DNA of 64,000 bases from Dyadobacter tibetensis Y620-1 (GTDB lineage: Bacteria; Bacteroidota; Bacteroidia; Cytophagales; Spirosomataceae). A program made the position numbers and the translations under genes. Under the pieces are notes generated by a model. It was not told the origin of the DNA and ran no database searches. It saw nothing but the letters and a program-made list of their open reading frames with translations. Shown one piece after another: positions 25,982 through 34,570 of this stretch (within the stretch, counting starts at the first letter, position 1; each line of letters starts with the position of its first letter). Location: the NCBI RefSeq assembly GCF_000566685.1, contig NZ_AZQN01000004.1:186001-250000 (forward strand). The letters run 5' to 3'.

Positions 25982-28372
25982 ATGTCATTTATACCCTCAC
26001 TTCCTTCTGCTCCTTCCAATACTATTTTTGGAATCTTCATACTTCTCGTATTGAATATTTCCACTGTTTACGGCCAAATAGGTACTGACAAACAGACAAT
26101 AATTACTCGGGACTTAAGGGCTTTCGATTTTGACAACAAGGACACCACACTGAATGGGTCCTGGGATTTTTTTTGGTTGGAGTACAGAAAAGGAGGCATA
26201 AGTGATACGCGTGGAGAAGTGGTCCAATTTCCCAGTTTCTGGACCGACAAGAAATCATACAATAGGTCTCTACCTGCTGCAGGCTACGCCACCTATCGGG
26301 TTACCATCCTACTGCCCCCTCACACAAAACCATTAGCACTCCGACTTCCTGACATTAATTCTTCTTATCAAATTTACGAGGGAGACTCTCTTATATGTCA
26401 AGATGGGCGGCCTGGCACGACCCTGGAAACTACCCAGCCGCATTATAGCAATAAGATTCTTCCTATCTCGGGAGATACGCTCCGTCTGGCACTACAAATT
26501 GCCAATTTTCATCATAGCCGGGGGGGAGGTATGATAGACCCCATCCAGATAGGCAGTCTGGAACGCCTACAAAATGCGCATACCCTGAACAGTGCTATGG
26601 ATTGGTTCTTAACGGGACTAATCTTTATCATGGGGTTGCTATTTTTAGGACTCTATATATTTAGCCATGGAGATAGACCTCTGTTGTTTTTTGGACTGTT
26701 CTGTATGCTCTATAGTTATCGGATTGTAGGGACATCTACCTACCCTCTGCACGATGTGTTGCCCAATATGGATTGGACCTGGTCTATTCACCTGGAATAT
26801 CTGTCCTTATTTCTTTCGGTGTCGATGTTCATGCTTTACACCAAATCTCTGTTTCCTAAGGATGCCCCTCAAAAGCTGCTAACCGCCCTGGCTTCCATTA
26901 GCCTTATTTTCGCAGCCATCACCATCCTTAGCTCCCCTTTGTTTTTCAGTAAAATTATAGATATCTATCTGGCCATTTTGCTGGCCTCGATAAGTCTAGC
27001 ATTTTATATCTATTGGAAGGCCACCTATAATAAACGAGTGGGAGCCACCATCGCACTGCTAAGTTCGATAAGTATCAGCATCCTTGGGGGCTTCCTCATA
27101 CTGGAATATTATGGAATCGTAAACCTGTCTAAGCCCATAATCTTTTTTTCTTATCTGGGCTTTTTTTCCTGCCAGTCCCTCGTCCTACCTTTCCGCTTCG
27201 CCTATATCCTGAATAAGGCAAAGGAAAAAGCAGTTCTGGGCTTAAAAGCGAAGAACGAATTTCTTAGCACCATGAGCCATGAAATCAGGACTCCTCTGAA
27301 TTCTGTTATAGGCATGGCCCATATCATGCAAGGTGAGAATCCGCGTGAAGATCAAAAGGCACATTTAGAAGTGCTACTCTTCGCGGCCAATAATTTGCTG
27401 GGTATCGTAAATAATATTCTGGAATTAAACCGAATGGAAGCCGGGCAACTCACCATTCATAATGAGCCGGTGAACTTACATAGTATTGCCAAAAAAGTAA
27501 TGATCGGTATTAGAGCCGCTTCGAATAATCCAAATGTAGAATTCATACAAAATACAGATTCTGTGGCCAACCTTCTGGTTCTGACGGATGGTCAGAAATT
27601 TGCCCAAATCTTAGCTAACCTTTTGGGGAATGCTGCCAAATTCACCAAACAGGGACAGATTAAATGTACCATCGATATTTTGGAAATTACGGAGCAAAAC
27701 ATTCAATTACGCATCGGCATTTCGGATACCGGCATTGGCATTCCTCTGGAAAAACAGGCTATCATATTCGATCGTTTTACACAGGTCGATTCAACCTTCA
27801 CCCGAAATTTTGAAGGGGCGGGACTCGGGCTATCTATTACCAAACAAATCCTCCAAATGCAGGGTGTCGATTTACAGCTTAACAGTGTTTTTGGACAGGG
27901 CTCAGAATTCTATTGGATACAAACCTTCGAGCTATCCACACCCTATATTAAAAATATAACAACATCAGTTGAGAATACGGCTCCCTTGTCAGATATGCAT
28001 ATTCTGATCGTCGAAGATATCAAGATGAATATCCTGGTATTACAAAAGTTTTTAACCAAATGGGGGGCCACCTTCGATATTTCTACCAATGGTAAGGAGG
28101 CAGTCACTCAATTCGATGAGTCTCGCCACCATCTGGTCCTGATGGATCTTCATATGCCTGTAATGGACGGTTACCAGGCTACAGAAATACTCCGTAAGCA
28201 AGGAGTAAAAACACCCATTATAGCCCTTACTGCCGATGTGGGATCGGCTAACGAAATAGCCAAAGCTGGAATGAACGATCTTGTTTTAAAACCATATAAT
28301 CCTGAAAAACTTTTGGAAGTCATTCTGAATTACCTTCAACCGAAGTTTCAGGAAAGAAAAATTCAGGCATAA
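25982..28372 (+). CDS. Hybrid sensor histidine kinase with 7TMR-DISM sensor and C-terminal receiver
   Basis: A 796-residue membrane kinase. After a signal sequence (VYGQ cleavage) comes a periplasmic beta-sandwich (about residues 35-195, with LNGSWDFFWLEYR and a jelly-roll pattern like 7TMR-DISMED2), then seven hydrophobic helices (about 205-400). A HisKA domain carries His433 in MSHEIRTPLNSVIGMAH, and a HATPase domain carries NAAKFT, DTGIGIP and GAGLGLS. A receiver domain begins at HILIVEDIKMN and has Asp722 in LMDLHMPVMDG. The family senses carbohydrates or other periplasmic ligands and passes phosphate to a partner. No separate response regulator with a DNA-binding domain lies beside it. 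It may or may not control the metal efflux operon downstream. Confidence 0.93.
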   Translation: MSFIPSLPSAPSNTIFGIFILLVLNISTVYGQIGTDKQTIITRDLRAFDFDNKDTTLNGSWDFFWLEYRKGGISDTRGEVVQFPSFWTDKKSYNRSLPAAGYATYRVTILLPPHTKPLALRLPDINSSYQIYEGDSLICQDGRPGTTLETTQPHYSNKILPISGDTLRLALQIANFHHSRGGGMIDPIQIGSLERLQNAHTLNSAMDWFLTGLIFIMGLLFLGLYIFSHGDRPLLFFGLFCMLYSYRIVGTSTYPLHDVLPNMDWTWSIHLEYLSLFLSVSMFMLYTKSLFPKDAPQKLLTALASISLIFAAITILSSPLFFSKIIDIYLAILLASISLAFYIYWKATYNKRVGATIALLSSISISILGGFLILEYYGIVNLSKPIIFFSYLGFFSCQSLVLPFRFAYILNKAKEKAVLGLKAKNEFLSTMSHEIRTPLNSVIGMAHIMQGENPREDQKAHLEVLLFAANNLLGIVNNILELNRMEAGQLTIHNEPVNLHSIAKKVMIGIRAASNNPNVEFIQNTDSVANLLVLTDGQKFAQILANLLGNAAKFTKQGQIKCTIDILEITEQNIQLRIGISDTGIGIPLEKQAIIFDRFTQVDSTFTRNFEGAGLGLSITKQILQMQGVDLQLNSVFGQGSEFYWIQTFELSTPYIKNITTSVENTAPLSDMHILIVEDIKMNILVLQKFLTKWGATFDISTNGKEAVTQFDESRHHLVLMDLHMPVMDGYQATEILRKQGVKTPIIALTADVGSANEIAKAGMNDLVLKPYNPEKLLEVILNYLQPKFQERKIQA

Positions 28373-28440
28373 CGGGTCCTCCTTAGAGCCCTTTTCTATA
28401 ATTTATTCTTCTTGACTACCTGTTGCACGTATGTAAGTGG

Positions 28441-28448
28441 TAAATTTG
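28441..28448 (+). promoter_or_regulatory. Possible -7 box directly before the metal-efflux operon
   Basis: TAAATTTG, an exact TAnnTTTG match, ends five bases before the DUF6660 start codon, which would make the transcript nearly leaderless. A TTG at 28423-28425 is only 15 bases upstream, so the promoter call is weak. Confidence 0.3.
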
Positions 28449-28452
28449 TACC

Positions 28453-28776
28453 ATGAGCAAACTGATTCATTATCTACTGGTCCTGTACACACTGGCCTTA
28501 TCGGCAGTACCCTGCAATGACGCATGGGCCAGGGTCAGTGATACTGCTGTACTGGAGTCGGTGGTGAGTGATCTGCCTGGTAGTCACCAGGACAGGGCTG
28601 ACCATTGTTCTGTATTCTGCTCATGCACTTGCTGTGCATCCATCACCTCGGGACAATATTCCTTAGCTATTCCTACTATAGCCGTAAAAGAATATTACTA
28701 CAAAGCTCAATTCTGGGCCGCCGAAAATTTCTATGGTACCGACCGAGGTAAAATCTGGCAACCGCCTCAGATTTAA
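28453..28776 (+). CDS. DUF6660 family small secreted Cys/His-rich protein
   Basis: A 107-residue protein with an N-terminal signal-like segment (residues 4-20) and a conserved core, DHCSVFCSCTCCAS, at about residues 50-63. Proteins of this look precede CusA/CzcA pumps in many Bacteroidota and are named DUF6660. The cluster of five cysteines and a histidine suggests metal binding in the periplasm, perhaps handing ions to the pump, but this is inference. It is the first gene of the efflux operon, 82 bases before the pump gene. Confidence 0.75.
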   Translation: MSKLIHYLLVLYTLALSAVPCNDAWARVSDTAVLESVVSDLPGSHQDRADHCSVFCSCTCCASITSGQYSLAIPTIAVKEYYYKAQFWAAENFYGTDRGKIWQPPQI

Positions 28777-28858
28777 TAGTATTTCCTTTTTATACTAGTC
28801 GCTTTTTCCCTTACACTCCGGGGAACAGGAAATCTATTACCTATTAAATACAAACCAT

Positions 28859-31800
28859 ATGTTAGACCGCATTATTTATTTTTCGGTTCATAATAAACTT
28901 ATCATAGGGTTGATGACCCTGGCCTTAATGGCCTGGGGAGGCTACTCTCTGACCCAATTATCCATCGATGCTGTACCGGACATCACCAACAATCAGGTCC
29001 AGATCATCACTACAAGCCCCTCCCTGGCAGCTCAGGAGGTGGAAAGATTGGTGACCTTCCCTATAGAAATGGAGATGACAACCATTCCTGACACGGAAGA
29101 GATTCGTTCCATTTCCCGTTTTGGACTTTCGGTAATCACCATCGTTTTTAGAGATAACATTGATATATACTGGGCTCGACAACAGGTTGCAGAAAGACTT
29201 GGCCAGGCAAAAGAGCTGATCCCAGCGGGTAGCGGCCTGCCCACCCTTGCTCCGGTCACCACCGGTCTTGGAGAAATATATCAATATCTTCTATATGCAA
29301 AACCGGACTTTGCCAGTCAATACTCAGCAACAGAGTTGCGAAGCATTCAGGACTGGATCGTTCGCCGGCAACTCCTGGGAACAGAAGGAGTGGCTGACGT
29401 AAGTAGCTTTGGTGGCAACCTGAAACAATATGAAGTGGCCATAGATCCACAGAAACTTCGGAGCACAGGGGTGACCATCAGCGATATATTTACAGCATTA
29501 GAAAAAAACAATCAGAATACGGGAGGTGCCTATATTGACAAAAAGCCCAACGCATATTTTATCAGGACGGAGGGGCTCATAAAAAACGAGTCTGAAATTG
29601 GAAAAATAATGGTAAAGCGCACAGGCGAAGGATTACCAGTCCTTATCCGCGATGTAGCCAAGGTGCAAATTGGGAGCGCTGTCCGTTATGGGGCCATGAC
29701 CAGAAACGGTGATGGTGAAGTGGTAGGGGGCTTAGTCCTGATGCTCAAAGACGGCAATGCCGCAAAGGTTATTAAGCATGTAAAGGACCGAATCGCCCAG
29801 ATCCGTAAGACTTTGCCAGAGGGAGTAGAAATAGAACCTTTCCTGGATCGTACCAAGCTCGTTAACAAGGCCATCGGCACGGTCTCTACCAATTTGGTGG
29901 AAGGAGCCCTGATTGTCATTTTTGTCCTTATACTCATGCTAGGTAACCTACGTGCAGGACTTGTGGTAGCCTCCGTAATTCCCCTTTCTATGCTCTTCGC
30001 CGTAAGCATGATGAATATGATGGGTATTTCGGGAAACTTGATGAGCCTAGGGGCCATCGATTTTGGGTTAATCGTAGACGGGGCTGTCATTATTGTCGAG
30101 GCTACCTTACATCATATTGTAGGAAAAAACCATCAGCAACGCCTGACGCAGGGACAGATGGACCGGGAAGTGTACGAGTCAGCCTCCAACATTCGGAAGT
30201 CCGCCGCCTTTGGTGAAATCATAATTTTAATAGTCTATCTCCCCATATTAGCACTGGTAGGTATTGAAGGAAAGATGTTTAAGCCCATGGCACAGACGGT
30301 AAGTCTAGCCATTCTTGGGGCCTTTATCCTTTCGCTTACCTATGTCCCAATGGCATCAGCATTATTTTTGAGTAAAAACGGTAAACATAAACCCAATGTT
30401 TCAGATCGCCTTATGGCATTCTTTCAGGGATGTTATAGCCCGGCCTTACAGGCAGCATTACAATTAAAATACCTGGTGGTGTCGATAGCCTTGGTCCTTT
30501 TGGCTCTGAGTGTTTGGGCTTTCACCAAAATTGGAGGAGAATTTATCCCTCAACTCGACGAGGGTGATTTCGCTGTAGAAATGAGGGTGCTTACAGGAAG
30601 CTCTTTGTCTGAATCGATATCGGCCTCCAACAAGGCCGGAGAAACTCTGCTTAAATATTATCCCGACGAAGTGGTAGAAGTAGTGGGCAAGCTTGGAGCG
30701 TCGGAAATTCCAACAGACCCTATGCCCATAGAAGCCGGAGACCTCATGGTAATTTTAAAAGATCGGTCGGAATGGACCAAAGCCTCCAGTCGGGAAGAAC
30801 TGGCCGAAAAAATGCAGGAAACGCTAACCACGGCCATTCCCGGAGTAAGCTTTGGATTTCAGCAACCCATCCAGATGCGTTTCAATGAACTTATGACGGG
30901 AATCAAACAGGACGTAGCCGTAAAAATTTATGGAGAAGATCTGGAAACGCTCGCCGAACAGGGCAGAAAAGTGGGCCAGCTCGTCAATAGTGTAGAAGGT
31001 GCCGTAGACCTTTATGTAGAAAGCGTTACTGGATTACCTCAAATCGTTGTAGATTTTGACAGGGATCGACTATCTCAGTTTGGGGTGAGTATAGAGGAAG
31101 CCAACCGCACCATTCAAGCGGCTTTTGCCGGGGGACAAGCTGGAATGATTTATGAGGGTGAGCGACGCTACAACCTGGTACTGCGCCTGGATAGCGAGAG
31201 CCGTCAGTCCATCGAAAATGTTAGTGAACTTTTCATTACTGCTCCAGGCGGTCAGCAGGTCCCTCTCAATCAGGTAGCCAATATATCCATGAAAACAGGA
31301 GTCAACCAGATCCAAAGAGAGGACGCCAAACGACGAATTACAGTGGCCTTCAATGTCAGAGGCAGGGATGTCGAAAGCATTGTCAAGGAATTGCAGGCCA
31401 AAATGGACCAGCAACTTCAACTTCCTACAGGCTATTATGCCACTTTCGGGGGACAGTTTCAGAACCTCCAGGAAGCCAATAAACGGCTGCAAATAGCCGT
31501 CCCCATGGCCCTTTTATTAATTTTTGGTTTGCTATATTTTAATTTTCATTCGTTGCGACATAGCCTTCTTATATTCACTGCCATACCCCTTTCGGCTATA
31601 GGAGGAATTGCAGCGCTTATCCTGCGAGGAATGCCCTTTAGTATTTCGGCCGGCATCGGTTTTATCGCCCTTTTTGGGGTTGCGGTTCTAAATGGTATTG
31701 TTTTGATTGCCGAATTTAATCGACTCCGGCAGCAGGGAATTGAGGATCTACACGAGGTCATAAAACTGGGCACAGCCACCAGGCTAAGACCTGTTTTAAT

Positions 31801-33238
31801 GACCGCACTAGTCGCCTCATTAGGATTTCTACCTATGGCACTTTCTACCAATGCAGGTGCAGAAGTGCAGCGCCCATTGGCCACGGTAGTGATAGGAGGA
31901 TTGGTAACGGCCACGGTGCTTACCTTACTGGTACTCCCTGCCCTTTATTTACTGGTGGAAGAGCGACTCATGGCCTTGGCCAAAAGTGCTAAAAGTGGCT
32001 TATTAGGAATCTTTCTACTGGTTGGATATGCTGCACAAGCGCAGGATGCTCCGCCTATAAGCCAACAAATAACTTTGGAAAAAGCAATTGCCAGGGGGCT
32101 GGAAAATAACCTCCAAATCGCTGCGGATCGATATCAGGTAAACCTTCGCCAAGCCTTGAAAGGAACGGCACTGGACCTGGGAAAAACCAATCTCAACTGG
32201 ACGGGAGGACAATACAACAGCTTGCAATTTGACAATCAATTTAGTTTTTCTCAAACATTACCAACTCCCTGGGAAGTAAAAAAGCGCAGACAGAGCTTAA
32301 ATGCGGAGGAAAAAGGTGCTAATGCAAAAATAGAGATCAGCAAAGCCAATTTAATTCGTAGTATTAAAGAAAATTATTTTCGGCAGATTCTTCTCAATCA
32401 CCGATCCACACTCCTCCTTTTGCTCAGGGACAACACGGCCCGTTTTGCCTCTGCCGCTGATCTACGCCTTAGAACCGGTGAAGCTAATAAATTGGGACTT
32501 TCACTCGCTCAAAGTGAGCTGGGAAGTATTGAGGCCCTAATCCTGCAGAATGAGAACGAGCGTTTTAGTCTGCAACGGCAACTACAGACCCTCGTGAATG
32601 GCGAGCAGCCCTTAGCTGCAGAACCTGACACCCTTGTACGCATGCCTTCGATCCAGGCAGCTGTGGACAGCTCCCTGCTCAAGCAGCATCCCACCCTACT
32701 CTATTTACAACAATTGGAGAAAATTGAGCAGTCGAATACCCAGTTAGAGAAAGCCAACTTATTGCCAGACCTCGTTTTGGGCTATACCAATCAATCTTTG
32801 ATTGGGAACCACCTAAAGAATAATATAGACATGTATTTCGGGGCTAATAAGCGTTTCCATTCCTTCCAGGTTGGACTCGCCATTCCATTATTTAATGGAG
32901 CTACCAAGGCAAGAGTACAAGCAGGAGTGATACAAGAGAAAATGGCTCAGAACCGCTCCAATCAGGAATGGATTAGCTTAAGTCAGCAACTGGATCAAGC
33001 CCTGTTTACCATGCAGACTGCCTCCAAAAAATTGGAACTGTACGAGACAAAAACTCTTGTTGCAGCTCAGGATTTATTCGACCAGGCAATGGTTACTTAT
33101 GAAAAAGGAGAAGCGGGTTATTTAGAATATTCTCAAGCCATAAGGCAGTCTATTCAGATTCAGGCTTCTTATCTGGATGAGATTAACCGTTTTAATATGG
33201 CCGTGATAGAGCTGGAATATCTTCTAGATCAGAACTAA
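28859..33238 (+). CDS. CusA/CzcA heavy-metal RND pump fused to a TolC/CzcC-like outer-membrane channel
   Basis: A 1459-residue protein. Residues 1 to about 1035 are an HME-RND pump with twelve transmembrane segments and two large periplasmic loops. The TM4 signature DFGLIVDGAVIIVEATLHH carries the proton-relay Asp and Glu and resembles divalent-cation (Co/Zn/Cd) pumps. Residues about 1060-1459 are an outer-membrane efflux protein of the TolC type, with coiled-coil repeats (LEKAIARGLENNLQIAADRY, ENERFSLQRQLQTL). Between them, at about 1045-1063, is a signal-peptide-like segment: Lys-rich, hydrophobic, then AAQAQD. The channel part may therefore be cut off and sent to the outer membrane. The fusion is common in Bacteroidota. 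The metal is not determinable from the sequence alone. Confidence 0.92.
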   Translation: MLDRIIYFSVHNKLIIGLMTLALMAWGGYSLTQLSIDAVPDITNNQVQIITTSPSLAAQEVERLVTFPIEMEMTTIPDTEEIRSISRFGLSVITIVFRDNIDIYWARQQVAERLGQAKELIPAGSGLPTLAPVTTGLGEIYQYLLYAKPDFASQYSATELRSIQDWIVRRQLLGTEGVADVSSFGGNLKQYEVAIDPQKLRSTGVTISDIFTALEKNNQNTGGAYIDKKPNAYFIRTEGLIKNESEIGKIMVKRTGEGLPVLIRDVAKVQIGSAVRYGAMTRNGDGEVVGGLVLMLKDGNAAKVIKHVKDRIAQIRKTLPEGVEIEPFLDRTKLVNKAIGTVSTNLVEGALIVIFVLILMLGNLRAGLVVASVIPLSMLFAVSMMNMMGISGNLMSLGAIDFGLIVDGAVIIVEATLHHIVGKNHQQRLTQGQMDREVYESASNIRKSAAFGEIIILIVYLPILALVGIEGKMFKPMAQTVSLAILGAFILSLTYVPMASALFLSKNGKHKPNVSDRLMAFFQGCYSPALQAALQLKYLVVSIALVLLALSVWAFTKIGGEFIPQLDEGDFAVEMRVLTGSSLSESISASNKAGETLLKYYPDEVVEVVGKLGASEIPTDPMPIEAGDLMVILKDRSEWTKASSREELAEKMQETLTTAIPGVSFGFQQPIQMRFNELMTGIKQDVAVKIYGEDLETLAEQGRKVGQLVNSVEGAVDLYVESVTGLPQIVVDFDRDRLSQFGVSIEEANRTIQAAFAGGQAGMIYEGERRYNLVLRLDSESRQSIENVSELFITAPGGQQVPLNQVANISMKTGVNQIQREDAKRRITVAFNVRGRDVESIVKELQAKMDQQLQLPTGYYATFGGQFQNLQEANKRLQIAVPMALLLIFGLLYFNFHSLRHSLLIFTAIPLSAIGGIAALILRGMPFSISAGIGFIALFGVAVLNGIVLIAEFNRLRQQGIEDLHEVIKLGTATRLRPVLMTALVASLGFLPMALSTNAGAEVQRPLATVVIGGLVTATVLTLLVLPALYLLVEERLMALAKSAKSGLLGIFLLVGYAAQAQDAPPISQQITLEKAIARGLENNLQIAADRYQVNLRQALKGTALDLGKTNLNWTGGQYNSLQFDNQFSFSQTLPTPWEVKKRRQSLNAEEKGANAKIEISKANLIRSIKENYFRQILLNHRSTLLLLLRDNTARFASAADLRLRTGEANKLGLSLAQSELGSIEALILQNENERFSLQRQLQTLVNGEQPLAAEPDTLVRMPSIQAAVDSSLLKQHPTLLYLQQLEKIEQSNTQLEKANLLPDLVLGYTNQSLIGNHLKNNIDMYFGANKRFHSFQVGLAIPLFNGATKARVQAGVIQEKMAQNRSNQEWISLSQQLDQALFTMQTASKKLELYETKTLVAAQDLFDQAMVTYEKGEAGYLEYSQAIRQSIQIQASYLDEINRFNMAVIELEYLLDQN

Positions 33239-33285
33239 GTCAGGCAATTGATACCTATTTATTTATAGTATAAAATATCCATCCA

Positions 33286-34485
33286 ATGAAAAATTTAATA
33301 ATCATATTCCTATTGGTATCGGCAGGATTTTCCTGCTCGTCTCCACAAGAAGATAATAAGGAAAGCCAGGAAACGGACCAGCATGACGATCTGGAGAACA
33401 ACCGCATCGAGGTTAGCGAGGCGGATCTTCTGACGGCAAAAATTGTCACAAGTAATTTACAACAAAAAAACCTTAGCAATGTCGTAAATGCCAATGGTGC
33501 CATTGACATACCTCCTCAAAATCGCGTCAGTATTAGCGCACCTATGGGCGGATTCATTCGAAAAACGGACCTATTGGAAGGCATGAAAGTACGAAAAGGC
33601 CAAGTGTTAGCCGTCATAGAGAATCCAGAATTCATCCCTATTCAGCAAGAATACCTGGAGGTCTCCAGCCAGTTGGAATATGCGCAAATGGATTTGGAAA
33701 GGCAAAAAGCACTTAGCGCCGAACAGGTGAATGCTTTAAAAACCTACCAGCAGGCGCAGACTACGGTAAAGACCCTGCTGGCCCGTAAGGCGGGATTAGC
33801 CGAACGGATCACCACTGCTGGTTTATCACTCAGTACTGTTCAGAAGGGAAGTATCGTGAACAACGCAGTCGTCAGGTCACCGATCAGCGGTACAGTCACT
33901 ACGGTTAATGTAAATATAGGCATGTATGTAGCACCAACGGATGTAATTTTCGAGATCGTTGATACCGACCATCTTCATATTGAACTTTCTGTTTTTGAAA
34001 GGGATATCAATAAAATAAAACCAGGTCAGAAAGTCCGGTTTACTTTAAGCAATCAACCAGAAACAGAATACCTGGCCAAGGTCTATCTGATCAATCAAAT
34101 GATTGATGAGGACCGTACCGTTAGGGTCCATTGTCATCTTGACACGGAGCTAAAAGGATTGCTGCCTCAAAACTTCGTAAAAGCGAGCATAGAATTAGAA
34201 GGACAAAAAAGTTGGGCGTTACCCGATCCTGCCATCGTCAACTTCGAAGGGAAGTTCTATATTTTTGCAGAGACCGACAGCTCAGCCAACACCCATGATG
34301 GTGTAAAAGAGTCTCACGGTACCTCCTTTGAAATGATAGAGGTACAAAAGGGTACATCTGCAGATGGATTTACGGCCATAGATCTTCCGGCCGATTCGAA
34401 TGTAAGCACCAGAAAGGTCGTTACGACCGGGGCATACACCTTATTGTCGATGATGAAAAACACGGAATCAGGGCATCATCACTAA
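33286..34485 (+). CDS. RND efflux periplasmic adaptor (CzcB/CusB-like lipoprotein)
   Basis: A 399-residue membrane fusion protein joining the pump to the channel. The lipobox AGFSC places the lipid-bearing Cys at residue 17, followed by an acidic Asp/Glu/His-rich linker. The barrel-sandwich halves appear in NRVSISAPMGGFIRKTDLLEG and VVRSPISGTVTTVNVNIGMYV, with an alpha-hairpin between them (about residues 120-190). The beta-barrel follows (HIELSVFERDINKIKPGQKV). The C-terminus ends in a histidine cluster, ESGHHH, fitting a metal system. It lies 47 bases after the pump gene in the same operon. Confidence 0.92.
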   Translation: MKNLIIIFLLVSAGFSCSSPQEDNKESQETDQHDDLENNRIEVSEADLLTAKIVTSNLQQKNLSNVVNANGAIDIPPQNRVSISAPMGGFIRKTDLLEGMKVRKGQVLAVIENPEFIPIQQEYLEVSSQLEYAQMDLERQKALSAEQVNALKTYQQAQTTVKTLLARKAGLAERITTAGLSLSTVQKGSIVNNAVVRSPISGTVTTVNVNIGMYVAPTDVIFEIVDTDHLHIELSVFERDINKIKPGQKVRFTLSNQPETEYLAKVYLINQMIDEDRTVRVHCHLDTELKGLLPQNFVKASIELEGQKSWALPDPAIVNFEGKFYIFAETDSSANTHDGVKESHGTSFEMIEVQKGTSADGFTAIDLPADSNVSTRKVVTTGAYTLLSMMKNTESGHHH

Positions 34486-34512
34486 GCGACCATTTAAAGC
34501 TTATTTAATAGC

Positions 34513-34555
34513 CTAAGGCCTTCCCCTTTCCGGCGAAGGAAGGGGAAGGGCTTAG
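34513..34555 (+). repeat. Long near-perfect hairpin between the adaptor and ATPase genes
   Basis: A 43-base inverted repeat. CTAAG pairs with CTTAG, then after one G/G mismatch CCTTCCCCTT pairs with AAGGGGAAGG, and after one bulged T, CC pairs with GG around a GGCGAA loop. It sits in the 85-base gap inside the efflux gene cluster. No T-run follows, so it is better read as a processing or mRNA-stabilising stem, or partial terminator, than as a full terminator. Confidence 0.6.
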
Positions 34556-34570
34556 ATAAATCTACACAAA

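Noticed and set aside
25982-28372. Sensor kinase as the dedicated regulator of the metal operon
   Set aside because: The sensor type usually responds to carbohydrates or other ligands, there is no partner regulator, and adjacency alone is not enough.
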